From NCBI RefSeq assembly GCF_043290135.1, contig NC_134710.1:285689276-285753275 (forward strand): a DNA stretch of 64,000 bases, written 5' to 3'. Shown in pieces: positions 36,583 through 48,410 of this stretch (the stretch's first letter is position 1; each line of letters opens with the position of its first letter). Below the pieces are notes generated by a model that was given only the letters and a program-made list of their open reading frames with translations, was not told the DNA's origin and ran no database searches. Source of the stretch: Rhipicephalus microplus (lineage: Eukaryota; Arthropoda; Arachnida; Ixodida; Ixodidae). The position numbers and the translations under genes are program-made.

Positions 36583-38085
36583 GCAAATGGCCGCCTACTC
36601 AACTGGTAGCGTTTAGCCACTTCCCATAATGAAACTAAAATGTTCCCGAACTTCTCACTGCCAACCTGTGTAACTACGTCCTCCTCAACGCGGAGGGATA
36701 GTGCGCGTGCCCGGGATTGAGCAGTGTCATTCAGGTTTACTAGCGAGTCCAGTAGGGGTTTGAGATGTGCAGGAAACCAGGTAATGGTATGTGGAGAAAG
36801 TGTCCTATTTTCAAGTAGTTTAAATACTTCAGCACAGATGGAACCAGAGGTGAAAGCCTTGACCGCTAATCTTCAGTCGGTGAAGATTCCCGATCTATGG
36901 TCATCCAAAAGGGCAAGGGCTATAGCCAACTGTTCAGTTCTTGAGGAAGTAGAGTCCCTAACTGACGCAGCATTAATGATAGAACCAATATGATTGACGG
37001 AAATGACAGAAAACCTAGCTGAGCGACCGTAATGAGTGGCATCGACAAAACACACTGAATGAGGATCGTTTCTGATGCTCTTCAGAAGTGCAGTTGCCCT
37101 AGCCCAGTGTCTGCTTGCGTTGTCCTGAGGATGGACGTTTCGCGGAAACTGAGAGACTTGGATGGCAGTATGCTGCTCATCCGGCAGTTGAAGATGGTGA
37201 TCCTCTACGAGTGCTGGACTGACACCTATAACGGACAGAATCTTCCTACCAGCCGGCGTAGACGCCAGGCGCATTAGCTGTGCAGTCTCTTGGGCTTCAA
37301 TGATCTTATCCAGAATGTGATGAACTCCTAGCTGCATAAGCCGTTCAGTGCTTGTCCACACGAAGATGCCCAACACCCTCTTTATGCTTTTTCTGATCAG
37401 TTTCCAGCATCTTCTTTTTGAATTTATACCAAGAGTGCATGGCAGCAACGTACATTATATTATTCATGAAGAATGCATGAAAAGCCTCAGTAGATTGTCC
37501 TCTCTGAGTCCCCCTCTTCTGTTCGAAACCCTATTAATCAGCCTGATCATGTTCTCGGTCCTGGTTGAAATCTTGGTGATGGTTCGTCTGTTATACCCGT
37601 GCGACTCTATAATCATGCCCAGCACTCTAATAGTATCAGCTTTCGGAATGGGAGCGCCACTTTTGGTGTGAAGTACAATGTCCACCTTTGATAAATGCTT
37701 CCAGTTTTTTGGCATGGCTCTTTTTCTACTGGGGCTGTATAAAAACAGCCCCATTTTACTCGAGGAGAACCTCAGCCCTGTGCCAGCAAGGAAGAGCCCC
37801 GTCTGATCTACGGCTTCCTAGAGGGCAGTCTCGACTTCCCCTCCGCTGCCTCCGGGACACAAGATGGTAATATCATCACCGTAAAGCGTATCGCCGATGC
37901 CTTTCACGTTAGATAGCAGTGGGGACAACTTGCACATGGCGATGTTAAAGAGAAGCAGGGATTTCACCGCTCCTTTCGGTGTGCCTTTAGGGCCCAGTGC
38001 TATGGGAGAGGACTTGAGGTTCCCGATATTGAACCTGGCCTTCCTGGATTTGAGATAGGAGCTGACGTATTTGTGGAAGAGAGAA

Positions 38086-38200
38086 GTGGTTATAAGAGGG
38101 AAAAGAAGAGAAAAGTGAGCCCCGTACTTCTCTGCGTCAGGGTGTGACACCTCAACAGTAGCTCACAAGGAATGGGTTGAGGAGAGATTTAAAAAACAGG

Positions 38201-38271
<71 letters not shown>

Positions 38272-38538
38272 GCTGGGACAGAGAGCGAGGACATATGAGG
38301 GGATAGGAGAGATAGGAAAGATGGAAACACGGTCACAGGAGTACGAGGACGGGGCACCACTTGCGAAAGCTCTTGTCGACGTCAGGAGATGGCGTACGGC
38401 AATTGCAGTAGGTCAGAGCTACGCTGTCGTCGGAGATCGGCTCCAGGAAATGACGTAGGGCGAGCACAGTCGGCCAGAGCTACGCTGACGTCGGAGATTG
38501 CGAGGGCAGAACCGTTCGGCACGGAATCCAGTGAGCGA
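38086..38538 (-). repeat. Short dispersed repeat, copy 2, inside the minus-strand LINE
   Basis: Interrupts the RT between GLGEAFT and KYVSSYL, which are adjacent in the protein family. Carries an expanded (TA)n(GA)n tract (38203-38267) absent from copy 1. It also has an internal repetition of the GGTCAGAGCTACGCTG block (38412 and 38470 areas). Confidence 0.7.
38203..38267. repeat. (TA)n(GA)n microsatellite
   Basis: About 17 TA units followed by about 15 GA units, inside the second dispersed repeat of the minus-strand LINE. Confidence 0.95.
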
Positions 38539-40299
38539 GTAAAAGCTTCGCCCAGTCCAAGCTCTGAAATATAGTTTAAGATGTGCGGGTGGGAGAAATT
38601 GTCAAACGCTTTTTCCAAGCCAAGACCCAGGACACCTCTCACATCCCTTGTGTTCACGTCTATGAGTTGATGTTTGAGTAGCTTCATTGTGTCTTGTGTG
38701 GACAAAGACGAACAAAATCCAACTGTGTTATAATGGAAAATACCTTTTTTCTCGATGTACTTAGAGACATGTTTGTGAATGACGTTCTCCGCCACCTTGC
38801 CGACACAGGACGTTAGCGATATGGGCCTGAGATTGGCTAAACCTGGCGGTCACCCCAACTTGGAAATGAAGACAACCCACGCCATTCTTCAAAAGTCTAG
38901 GACAGAACCTTCTATCTATATGCGATTGATCTCATCGGTAAGAAAATTGATGAATTCGTCTTTCATATTCATGAGGGCCCTGTGAGAGATGCCATCTGGC
39001 CTCGGACTCGATCGTCTATTCTGGTTTTGAAGAACTTCGCAAACGTCGCTGGTGGTAAAGGGCTCTCCGAGCTCAATGCAAGGGAGTCCACTGTAAGCCG
39101 GTTGTCTGAAGAGCTCGAGAAGCCAATGGGTAAATCTCTGTGAGCCAAACCATCGAGTGCAGCGTCTTCAGAATCAGACTGTCTGGTGGCATGTACAAGT
39201 TTAGCAATGGCCTGCCTATAATTACTCTTAGAGTTGGACTTAATTGTTCAAAAAGTGCTTTAGCAAAGTTCATTTCCCTCCTATTCTCGTTTGGCCATCA
39301 ACAGAACTGCACACCTCATCCCACCACTGCCTAGAGAGGGTCTGGCAGTGATCCTCAATGGTGCGGTTAAGTTCTGCATTTTTTTTTGTGGAGCCGACGA
39401 TTGGGCCTCTGCCCTTTCTATCTGTTGAGTAATAATTTCTTGGCTTCTAGGAGGTGCGCAAGGTGGCTGTTCATTCTATCTGTTTCCAAATCCATGTGTA
39501 TCTTTTTTGTCGCCTCCCTAACGTCTCCCTTGAGCTGTTTGGCCCATTTATCCAGGCTGGGGGCTGAGTATTCAGCTTGCGCGCGTTCTTTACTGATACG
39601 CCGGAAGTAATCCCAATCTGTGAAACTAAGCTCTCTTATGGGCTAGTACTTTACACTGATGTGTGTACTAGGACATTATGGTCACTACGCAGATCCACGT
39701 GCAAGTTGAGCCCAGTAGCAGATTCAACATTTTTAACAAAGGTAAGGTCTGGCGTGGTGTCCCTCGTGCAGGAGTTACCCATCCTGGTCGAAAATTCTAG
39801 GTCCGTGGCCAGGGTGAGGTTCAAGTTCACTGTTGCTTGCCACAAATCTTCGCCTTTACGGGATGACCGCAGATAACCCTAAGCTTGATGAGGAGCTTTC
39901 AAATCACCCGCAACCACAACCGGAGTTGGCGGCAGCCCTACTCAAGAGCCCCACCAACCCTTGTCTCCAGTCATTTGGTGAAGTATAAATATGAAGAATG
40001 CAAACGCTACTTTTCAAAAGACCCCCCGGATGGATTTTGACCAATGAGTGTTCCACCTAACTACTGTTCATAGAAAGATCGTGTAAAATATAGGTGTATC
40101 TCTTAGATACGAGCACGCAAAGCCCCTTCGTCCGTCTCCTTAAAGAGCGTGAGATTTGTAACCCGTCAGAATGACAGAAACCGAAAGCGTCTCCTGAAGC
40201 AAAATGACGTGCGACTTTTCAGAGTGATAACGAATGAACTGCTGAAGAACCGCCTTCTGGCGGGTGAACCCCCAGCAGTGCCACTGCCAAATCCTGAAC

Positions 40300-42050
40300 T
40301 CTTTAGGTGAACGCGCCATGGTTAGGCTCGAAAGATATGTGCCTGCGTTCGAGAGCGTGGACCTTAGCGCCCAACACACAGAAGTTAGCGTATAACGTAT
40401 TGACCTTAGCATCCAGCGCGCGGAACTTGTCCGCCCAAGTATCGACCTTAACATGAACAAATGCGACTGTTTGGCTAAGCGACTGGAACATTTCTCTGAT
40501 CTCTGTTTTAAAACTATGCAGTTCCTCAACAAGTGCAGGCCTCGTCAAAACCCTTGTTTTGGCTGGACGAACCATCGCACCATTTGAGTATTTGAGCACT
40601 GCACTCTTATGGGCGTTTCGACTGGCGTCTCTGCGGGTTTTTTCATGGGCGTTTCCACGGCCATTTCTGTAGGTGCTTCCACTGGCGTTTCCATAGGCGT
40701 TTCAACAGGCGTTTCGAGTCTAGTGATCTGAGGAGGCTGTAGAGCATCACTCTTGGCGTTATTAGCGTTATTAAGTGTGACCATCTCGACTCTAACTTGC
40801 GCAATTGCTTCTTTTAGTGCAGCGTTCTTCCTTTCCGGCTGAATTATTCTATCATTGTTCTACTCTGGCAGCATGCCCCCCGTTACCTGTTTCTGGGATC
40901 CTTTGACGTGGTCAGCCCACCCGGTAGCCTTGGCAGCAGGCACCTGAATGCCTCCGGGCGCGCCCCGTGATCGGGAACAGCTCCGAGAATTGGAATGGCT
41001 TGTTGAACGGGATACGCTCGCGTATTGGGAATGCTCCCTCGAGCTCCTGGACTTGGATCTAGACTTGTTGGCCAGTTCGGACAGCTGATGTATTGGTGGT
41101 AAGCCCTCGTCAAACTCGCGTCTCTCTTTTTTGCGCTGTCTGACGATGTAAGGTATCTCAAATCTTCGTGTACAGGTTCTGTTGGCTGTTAGTTGAAGCC
41201 CTCCACAGAAGGCGGACTTCGGTGAGTAAACGTGCTGGTCGCCAGGGGAGGTCATTCCGCAACCCTGGCAGATAACATTTCCTGGAGTGGGGTACACGTC
41301 GGCTCTGTGACCGAGTCTATCACACGCATAGCAGACATCCATCTGCCGTCGGTAGAGGGTGCACTTGGCTGGGACCACACATGACGTAATTTAGGACATG
41401 AAGTCCTTCGAAAAGGCTAACGACTGTGGTAGAATTCTTGATTCGCCACACTTCGAGAACAGTGAGATTCCTCGGCTGAATAAGAAGTCTTTTGAGCTCT
41501 TCGTCATCAATTTTCATATTCATGTCTCTGATGCCCTTGCATGTGTTGTCGGCCGCAGCAATGTGTTGTTGCATGTGTTCTCGGGCACAGCTAACCTTGT
41601 TCCCTGCGTTATTAATGGCGATGGCCTCTAGACTTGCGTAGGACTTCGCGTTGTTTTCGATGGCGTACTAATCACAACAGTGTTCTGCATAACGTAAAGA
41701 CAAATGATGTCTTGTGTGACATCTGCAGCGGAGAGACGCACCGCTGTCGTGAGGGCTTGAGAAATCCGAACGTTACAAGTATTTTTAACTTTCAGGCCTC
41801 CCCGAGGCCTAACAATGATTTGAAAATGTTCCCTTGGTAGATGTGGCAGCCTTGACTCGTTGGCGAGGCGTTTCTTCATGTTGGCGGGAGGTTGGGTGCC
41901 ACCTTTCTTGCCATATTGTGGGTCTTGAACTTTACCGCCCGCCACGGACTTTTTCGTTGATTTACGCTTAGAAAGCACCGTTGTCCATCCATAACACTGG
42001 AGTTTTCCGGGAGAAATGTCCTCTCCTTGCACAGTGACTTGCATAGTCAT
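40300..42050 (-). pseudogene. ORF1 of the minus-strand LINE
   Basis: Starts MTMQVTVQ at 42050 and is read in pieces: 42050-41628, 41574-41320, 41378-40860, 40784-40545 and 40599-40303. Features in order: an RRM-like or basic N-terminus (IIVRPRGGLKV), a zinc-knuckle zone (CYACDRLGHRADV..P and CQGCG, with one expected C lost as Y/V changes), an arginine-serine-rich stretch (SRSKSRSSREHS...SRSCSRSRG), a Q/T/P region with imperfect ETPVETPMETP repeats, and a heptad-like coiled coil (FRALDAKVNTLYANFCVLGAKVHALE). RNA-binding and multimerising role by family. Confidence 0.75.
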
Positions 42051-42374
42051 CTTAATAGCTCAAGTATGCTAAGCCTAGCGTTAGGCTTAGCCAAGCTTAA
42101 CCTTAGGCCCCGAAAGCCTCGGTGAGGTCGAGCAAGGAAGTAGAAAATCGGCAAAAAGTCTACCCACCATGACAAAATTGTTTTCACGTGCTCCTCAAGA
42201 CTTCAGCCGTCGACTGGAGCAAGACGCATCAAACACATAGCTAACGTTTCACAGAAAAAAGAGGGACAAGCAGGAGCCAATGTTTAGACGGCCACATGAA
42301 TCAGTGCCCCTAGCGTTCCCCGCTACTGGAACAACGCATTCGTATTTATTTCAACGAACGTGAACGACAAACTA

Positions 42375-42915
42375 TGTCCTGAAATCGCAAGTGAATCACA
42401 AAGTAAAATATTTAGAGCCATAGGTACTATGCGTTGCCATAGTAACTATCATCCTACAGCCATTTATTTGATTTTATATAATTCAATGTTGCTTTCTTAA
42501 GTTCAATATGTAGTTCTGTTCTGGGGGACGACCTGAACTGAAAACATTCACAAACTGATGGTATCGCAAAAATAGCAATAATTCTTGTCTCCAGGGTACC
42601 ATATCATAGGCACACTGCTCCTTTGTTTACAAAGCTTAGAAATTTGAAAATTGTATCTTTCTACACATATAAGCTTCACTCATCTGTAGAAATAGAAAAA
42701 TTAGGAAGTGATGACACTTTAACACAACTGACATCTTCACAGCTACCTAAGTCTTTTTATATACTTTGTCAATTATAACTTTGAATTCTTAACAGCAACA
42801 GAACTAACTATGGTGACCAAATGCTACAGTTTTTTTGCCCACTGCTTTATATCAATTGCACTATGAAAAGGGTCTCAATGTATCTATTCTTTCACCAAAA
42901 AGGCTACGTAGCATC
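42375..42915 (+). pseudogene. CR1-like LINE reverse transcriptase, fragment 3 (C-terminal part)
   Basis: Directly after the right BEL/Pao target duplication. Pieces in shifting frames read LFWGTT, then YHRHTAPLFTKLRNLKI, then RTNYGDQ. These match the thumb/C-terminal region of CR1-type RT (pattern VWGTT...Y..HTAPLF..L..LKI...RTNYG). Heavily decayed with many stops. This is the downstream continuation of 29300-29678. Confidence 0.7.
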
Positions 42916-42985
42916 ATCATCATCATTTATTGAACCCTTAAATGCCCCTTGCGGGGTAATACATGAGGGGGAGGCGAAAACACAA
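42916..42985 (-). mobile_element. Retroelement 3' end fragment, antisense
   Basis: Minus strand ends ...TTTAAGGGTTCAATAAATGATGATGATG, a LINE-like tail with (GAT)n. It is only about 70 bp, wedged between CR1-like RT and an AT repeat. Confidence 0.5.
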
Positions 42986-42987
<2 letters not shown>

Positions 42988-43030
<43 letters not shown>

Positions 43031-43040
43031 ATATATATAT
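42988..43040. repeat. (AT)n microsatellite
   Basis: Alternating AT with one TTTAT interruption, next to a retroelement tail fragment. Confidence 0.95.
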
Positions 43041-43764
43041 AAGTGGAATAAAACGGCAAGAATTGTAAATTAACTAACATATCAAGTGATTTTTGACTAA
43101 TTTCTCGTGCAGCCCCAATTGCAGCTGCTTTACTTTTTCTCTATCGTCATCGCTAAGCGCCATGTTTTTTTGTTGTTGCTTACTTCAATTGTACGAAATT
43201 TTCCAAGATAACTTTTCGTATTAATTCGCACCGTGCTTGTTCACCTTTTTCGTTAGTTCATACGTTATGTTAGTTTAAAATATCAGCCCGAACAAGACAA
43301 TTCAAAAGAGCAGGAGGCCATGGCCTGAGCGTAACTGAACTTTAATGAAAAAAAAAATTAACGCAACAAAAACCAGTTCATGCATGCGCAGAAAATTTAG
43401 TTGACGTCAAAGAAATGGTTGAGGTTGCGTAACTCGAAATCTAGTAGACAAAAAGATGGTTCAGATGTACATTCATACATATTATTTCTGATAAAGAACA
43501 CTTCAGCGAGTTCACGAGCCCTCCTATTCTTGTGCTCCGTCGAGTTCACGCTGATTTTTTCAACATGCATCATTTTCATCTCACCCACCCACCTCTCTAC
43601 CTTATTACGTTACGTATACCGTGTGCTTCTGTTTGACCGTTGTGAAGCTGCCCGGTGTATAGCCAAGTTACCCTCAAGCTGCTCAGTACAGCTTTCTTTC
43701 CTTGTCGTCCTCGCAACCTTGTTGCGAATAAAGTCGAATTCATTCAGTTTAATTACAATCGATA

Positions 43765-43997
43765 TGTGGAGCTTCTCGTTCCAAAACCATCGTACGAATA
43801 TGAGACACGCCGTAGTGGAGGGCTACGGAAATTCCGACTACCTGGAGTTCTTTAACGTACACCCAAACCCGAGCACACGGGCCTACAACATTTCCGCCTC
43901 CACGGATCGTAAATGCAGCCGTCGCAGCATATATTCGATTCCGTGACCTGCGGATAAGCAGCCGAGTACTTGAGCCACTATACCAGCGCTGTAGGGC
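43765..43997 (-). mobile_element. tRNA-headed SINE, copy 6
   Basis: Antisense copy: CCAAAACCATC, ATGAGACACGCCGTAGTGGAG, GAGCACACGGGCCTACAACA, CGATTCCGTGACCTGCGGAT (B box), and TTGAGCCACTATACCAGCG (A box). Confidence 0.85.
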
Positions 43998-45115
43998 TCC
44001 GTTCAATTACAAAAAAAATGGAATCTTGTGTTCATAACAAATCACTAGACTACCACCGGAAGACATTGCACAGTCGTGATGCAGCGTAAACAAGGATAAG
44101 GGGGTAACGACTGGACTTCCATAAAAAGAATGAAATGCAGAACGCCATCTCCACAAAGAGAGACATTGAAAAGATGGCACTCAACTGCTAAGAAGGCGGC
44201 GAAAACACTCTAGAGCTACGTGGCGGCGGAACAAAGCCCCATGCCCTAAATTCCAGGATGCGCGGTTAATCTGACGCGTTAGAGCATTAGCACGTACTCT
44301 CGCCTTGGATTTACGCACGCTGCGCGCAAACTATTAGCGAATACGCTTGCTGGACTACGCGAAACGCACGTGCTCAATACTCTGGCAGGCGGGATTCCTC
44401 TCGATTCCGACAGATGGTTTTCTTTTTAGCCAACGCGAAATCTCATAACAACAAGCAGATACGTGTCACTTGACCTAGTAACCCCCAATGCTCCTTAGAT
44501 GACCGAGACTCGTTTGGAATCGCCAGAACACTAAGGTTACATTTATCGTTCATCAATACCGTTTCCTTTTTTATAGATGCCAAGCTCGATGCCTATCCCA
44601 TGTTTCTCCTCTTTCGACGCTCTCCGGTTTCATCCACGCTTGTTCTGACCTAGTTTGTGGTCGAGAATCGTGCTTTGACTTTCAACATTCTATAACAAGC
44701 ACCGCAGTCACTGTGCAAGCATTTCGTTTGGCACAGTCGTGAAACAGAGTAAGTTTAATTGCGTACGGTAGACACAGTAAGTGACCAGTCCTTCTCGCAG
44801 TCTTGTACTGTATCACGCTCCGGTATAGTGTTGAGTATTTGATTCACCATAGCCTGTATATTATAGTTGGCAACACTGTTGTCACTGGCAGCTGCATGAA
44901 ATCTCTTATTTATTTGGCATAGCGTTGCGGATCACCGGTCCTTAGTGTAGGCGTGTGATGCTACGATCCAATTGGCTGACTATATTAACAAGCAGCTACG
45001 TCTCGCGCTTGAGCTTAACATGAATAGATATTATTGGCATTGGCCACAGAGGGAAGGTTGGAGCTGCAGCCCCCTTCCGCCATCCCCTTCACTTGAAATG
45101 TTAAACGAAGCATCT

Positions 45116-45150
45116 ACAGTGAAACCTCGGGGATACGATCACGGTGCGTA
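45116..45150 (+). repeat. Possible end of a Tigger/pogo-like DNA element
   Basis: TACAGTGAAACCTCGGGGATACGA resembles the CAGTGAAACCTCG ends of pogo-type elements with a TA target. The matching inverted end was not found. Confidence 0.3.
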
Positions 45151-46299
45151 CAAAATTCTGTGTGATACGAGTTTTGTTTATATCCTGGCCAATGTCCATT
45201 GACCTGCAGTGTGTAGTACGCTTGTTGCGAACGGATGTTTTGCCCTTGACGTTTAATACAAACATTCGCTACCGTGCAGGTATGGACAGCTGTGGCGCAC
45301 TGTGTCGCGGAAGACGCGACAAACATGCGGCGGGTACGGACGGGAACTCAAGCGCGGACATGTGCGCTGCGCCACCAGTTCATCGGAATAAACTGTCAGT
45401 GACACGTCGTAGTCTCGGAGATTGGGCTCGCGAATCTTGCAGGGCCTATTGCACTTGCCGGCCTCTACACATTAGTCTTACAGAAGGCGCCAATGTCACG
45501 CTCTCACTGCTATGTTTTACTCGTCGACGCGTGCTGCTGTCGTTGTAGCATGTTTACAGGTGCTTTCTACGACGACGCAAGCCATGTCTTCGCACATCAC
45601 ATCTTATGAAAGATGGACGTGGACCGAAGACATCCCCAACTCCATTGCAATCAGACAATGCTGGCAACAAAGGAGAGCTGTTCAAAAGTTTTCTGGCCTT
45701 CACCTAATGCTTCCTAGTTCACTTTCACCGCAAAACTTTATTGTCACGTGAAAAAGTGTACTATGATTAGAAAGGGGCATCTGACTGTCCCAGATCACAA
45801 CACATCTAGTTTACTAATTTCACGCGCACACGGGCCGTATATCTACAAGTGGAAGTATGATCGCTGATGTCTAAAAACACTTCACAATATATTCAAGCTC
45901 TTCATGACATTATTATAAATAAAAATATACGCCAGCTTTCTATATTTTTGCATTCTAACTTTTTCTATTCACTAATGATACAAATTTCATTAGCTGCGAA
46001 TATTTTTGGTGATCTCGCGAGATTCGTAGCACTGAGGTTTTACTTGTAAATCGCCCGGCCATGGGCTCAGCCGAAGCAATGAAATAGTATGTATACGAAT
46101 AGGGCCTCTAAAGGTGCGTTGGTCACGTGCGTAGGCGTATCCACCCTTTTCCAATAAATATTGTCACTTCTACCGTGGCCTTACCGGCGATCAGCCGCTT
46201 TTTATACGGCCATTGGATTCTTTGTTAACGTCACTAGCCATTTTTTGTTGTTTCATATTCTTTTTGTCTTTCTGTGTTGCATTTCATTGCTTAACGCAT

Positions 46300-46385
46300 A
46301 ATCGCCGCTGTGGCGTGCAGTGACAAAATAGTTGCCCTGATATGCGCGTGGTTGGAGGTTCGAATCCCAGCATGGACGAAGGAAA
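46300..46385 (+). repeat. tRNA-like head fragment
   Basis: CGCTGTGGCGTGCAGTGACA then GGAGGTTCGAATCCCAGC, which fits a B box. No full cloverleaf can be drawn, so this is not a tRNA gene. It may be the head of an old SINE. Confidence 0.35.
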
Positions 46386-46569
46386 GCGTTAGGAGAAACC
46401 ATTGCGCAATGCTATCAAATGGATGAAGAAAAAGTATATAGCAGGTCAGACATGCATATTCAAAGATTCTACAGTCCCCATTTTCCCGATAAAAAAAGAG
46501 TCCAGACTTTTTTTTTATTTTACAATTCGCATGCAGGTGCGCGTATACGCACGAATATGTACACACATA

Positions 46570-46735
46570 AGTAGGGGGGGGGGGGAGAAGAGATAAACAA
46601 CAAGAGAGAAGGCAGGGAGGTAACCAGGCACATGCCCGGTTTGCTACCGTACGCTGGAGGAATGGGAAGAAGGCATAAATATGAGAGAGGGGAAATAGAA
46701 GAGAAAGAGAGAAAAAAAAAAGGATTGTCAGTCAT
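46570..46735 (-). mobile_element. LINE 3' UTR fragment, antisense
   Basis: On the minus strand shows the CTATTTCCCC...CCAGCGTACGGTAGCAAACC...GGTTACCTCCCTGCC motif, which parallels the 3' UTR motifs at 24360-24420, 28940-29000 and 29110-29165. Ends at a run of eleven or more G on the plus strand. Confidence 0.65.
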
Positions 46736-47930
46736 TGGTTTGACGCGTATGCAGTGGTGGCACTACACAAAAGTTAAAGGTGGTAACGTAGGCCGGTAGT
46801 CCTCAAAAAGCACAAGGCAGCTTTAACACATAAGTAGATGCTAGACCTTTCTCCGACCACCTCTGACGAGAAAGAAAAACAGCAAAGAATTACGGCGCTC
46901 ATTTTATGCGCTTGAAGCCACTAACCAGCCTTCGCGGCTCATCAAGCTTTTACATGGGCCTGATATTACCGTCGTGCGCGGGTCACGCATGCTCTCAGCT
47001 ACATAAACAGACAACTCGCAAGAATGGACAAGCTACCGAAAGTGACAGACTTACCCAGTCTACATGAAGTATCCTGAGAATCATAACTGAACTAAAGAAA
47101 AAAATTCGACCGTCCCCACGTCTTCGATCTCCAGCTTGTGGATGGAACTTGACTTGTGTTGTAATTATTTTATTCTGCGAAACGTTCTGAGGTAGCGCTA
47201 TACATATGTATCATTGAACGCAGAAATACACGTTAAACAGCCGGAGATTTTTTATATAACCATTTGTTTACAGTTGCGTAACGATGCCAACAAAAACATG
47301 TATATTAGCAACATGAGAAGATGTAAGCTGATATGAAGCGCCGGTGCACGCGAGGATGATAGCCCTGGACACTGCTCCATAAATCAACTTTAGCGGATTG
47401 CGCCTAACAACTATTGAGGTTAACCCGACGTAACGGCTATATGATAGGAGTACATGTGTATTGTTTATAATGTTTGATAGCCAGCACTTCAACCACAATT
47501 GACGTTTCACGAATACTATAGGGTCTATTTGAAAAGTGGATCCAAGACCTGGTGTACCTCTGCTGTAGAATACTTCATTACCACGCAGAACGCTTAGGTT
47601 CAATTCCTCTTTGGACCCTAGCATTTATTCTTTGCATTCATCGGCTCAACGCTGATGATGTCAGGTCTTTTTTCTCAACGCTCACATGTTAAAATTACCC
47701 TTGTCTCTTCTGCCATTCCTGGGAAGATATAAACTGTCATTCACTTGTGGCACATATAGCTGCTCTAGAATAATTGTCACACGCTTCGCGGAAAGGTTTT
47801 GACGACGTATGCGACGGGATTATGTCATGATCCATGTCAGTGATTCCTATTTGCCAGACGATCTTACCCTCACAGACTAATTTACAATAATACAATGGGG
47901 TTGATAATGAGAGCACCCATAGATAGGCTG

Positions 47931-48410
<480 letters not shown>

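Larger units (their letters stand above)
35930..40330 (-). pseudogene. ORF2 of the minus-strand LINE (endonuclease, RT, RNase H), broken
   Basis: Endonuclease: IWQWHCWGFTRQKAVLQQFI...VILLQET (40330-40140), then VVVAGDLKAPHQA (near 39920) and DTTPDLTFV...SDHNVLV (39845-39651). RT: ENVIHKHVSKYIEKKGIF, LGLEKAFDNFSH (38795-38550), an inserted repeat, then KYVSSYLKSRKARFNIGNL, GTPKGAVKS and YGDDITILCPGG (38070-37830; YGDD in place of YADD). RNase H: FVDATHYG, SSRTEQLAIALAL and FTDSKLA (37050-36860), then ITWFPAHL. A second inserted repeat follows at 36582-36200, then the CCHC remnant PDCGEVSDLANILWQC (near 36075) and a tail GLPVPTWERP. Frames are repeatedly interrupted. Confidence 0.85.
35829..42323 (-). 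mobile_element. Minus-strand I-like LINE nested in the BEL/Pao 3' LTR
   Basis: About 6.5 kb flanked by a perfect 10-bp target duplication TACTGGAACA (35819-35828 and 42324-42333). Read on the minus strand it has a 5' UTR (42323-42051), ORF1 (42050 to about 40300), ORF2 (about 40330 to 35930) and a 3' end AATAAAATTTTTGTCTG with a (TGTC)n tail rather than poly(A). Contains two copies of another repeat (about 36200-36582 and 38086-38538), which accounts for the extra length. Stops and frame changes are present in every domain, so it is dead, although both ends are intact. Confidence 0.9.
29679..42369 (+). mobile_element. BEL/Pao-type LTR retrotransposon, complete but degraded, with a nested LINE
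   Basis: Bounded by a perfect 5-bp target duplication AACTA (29674-29678 and 42370-42374). LTRs of 370 bp begin TGTTGCGAACG and end GAACGACA: 5' LTR 29679-30048; 3' LTR 35495-35828 plus 42334-42369, interrupted by a minus-strand LINE. A primer-binding site (from 30056) follows the 5' LTR, and a purine tract with nine G precedes the 3' LTR. Internal order: gag, zinc knuckles, protease, RT, RNase H, integrase and a C-terminal BEL-type domain, the Pao order. Stops and frameshifts occur throughout. The GAG start motif, DUF1759-like gag and the PPFV...AIHLELV-type integrase identify the superfamily. Confidence 0.92.
35495..42369 (+). repeat. BEL/Pao 3' LTR split by a LINE
   Basis: The first 334 bp lie at 35495-35828 and the last 36 bp at 42334-42369, together 370 bp like the 5' LTR. 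Between them is a minus-strand LINE and its duplicated 10-bp target TACTGGAACA. After the LTR comes AACTA, the element's own target duplication. Confidence 0.9.
43041..47933. other. Unassigned sequence
   Basis: Outside the SINE at 43765 and the fragments listed at 45116, 46300 and 46570, no gene is recognised. A 118-codon frame at 47268-47624 (minus) is hydrophobic at its C-terminal half but matches no family I know; it may belong to a dispersed repeat. Confidence 0.45.

Noticed and set aside
46300..46385. tRNA gene
   Set aside because: B box present but no acceptor or anticodon stem can be drawn.
47268..47624. 118-codon minus-strand frame starting with ATG
   Set aside because: No domain or family recognised and no neighbouring exon signals; left as unassigned.
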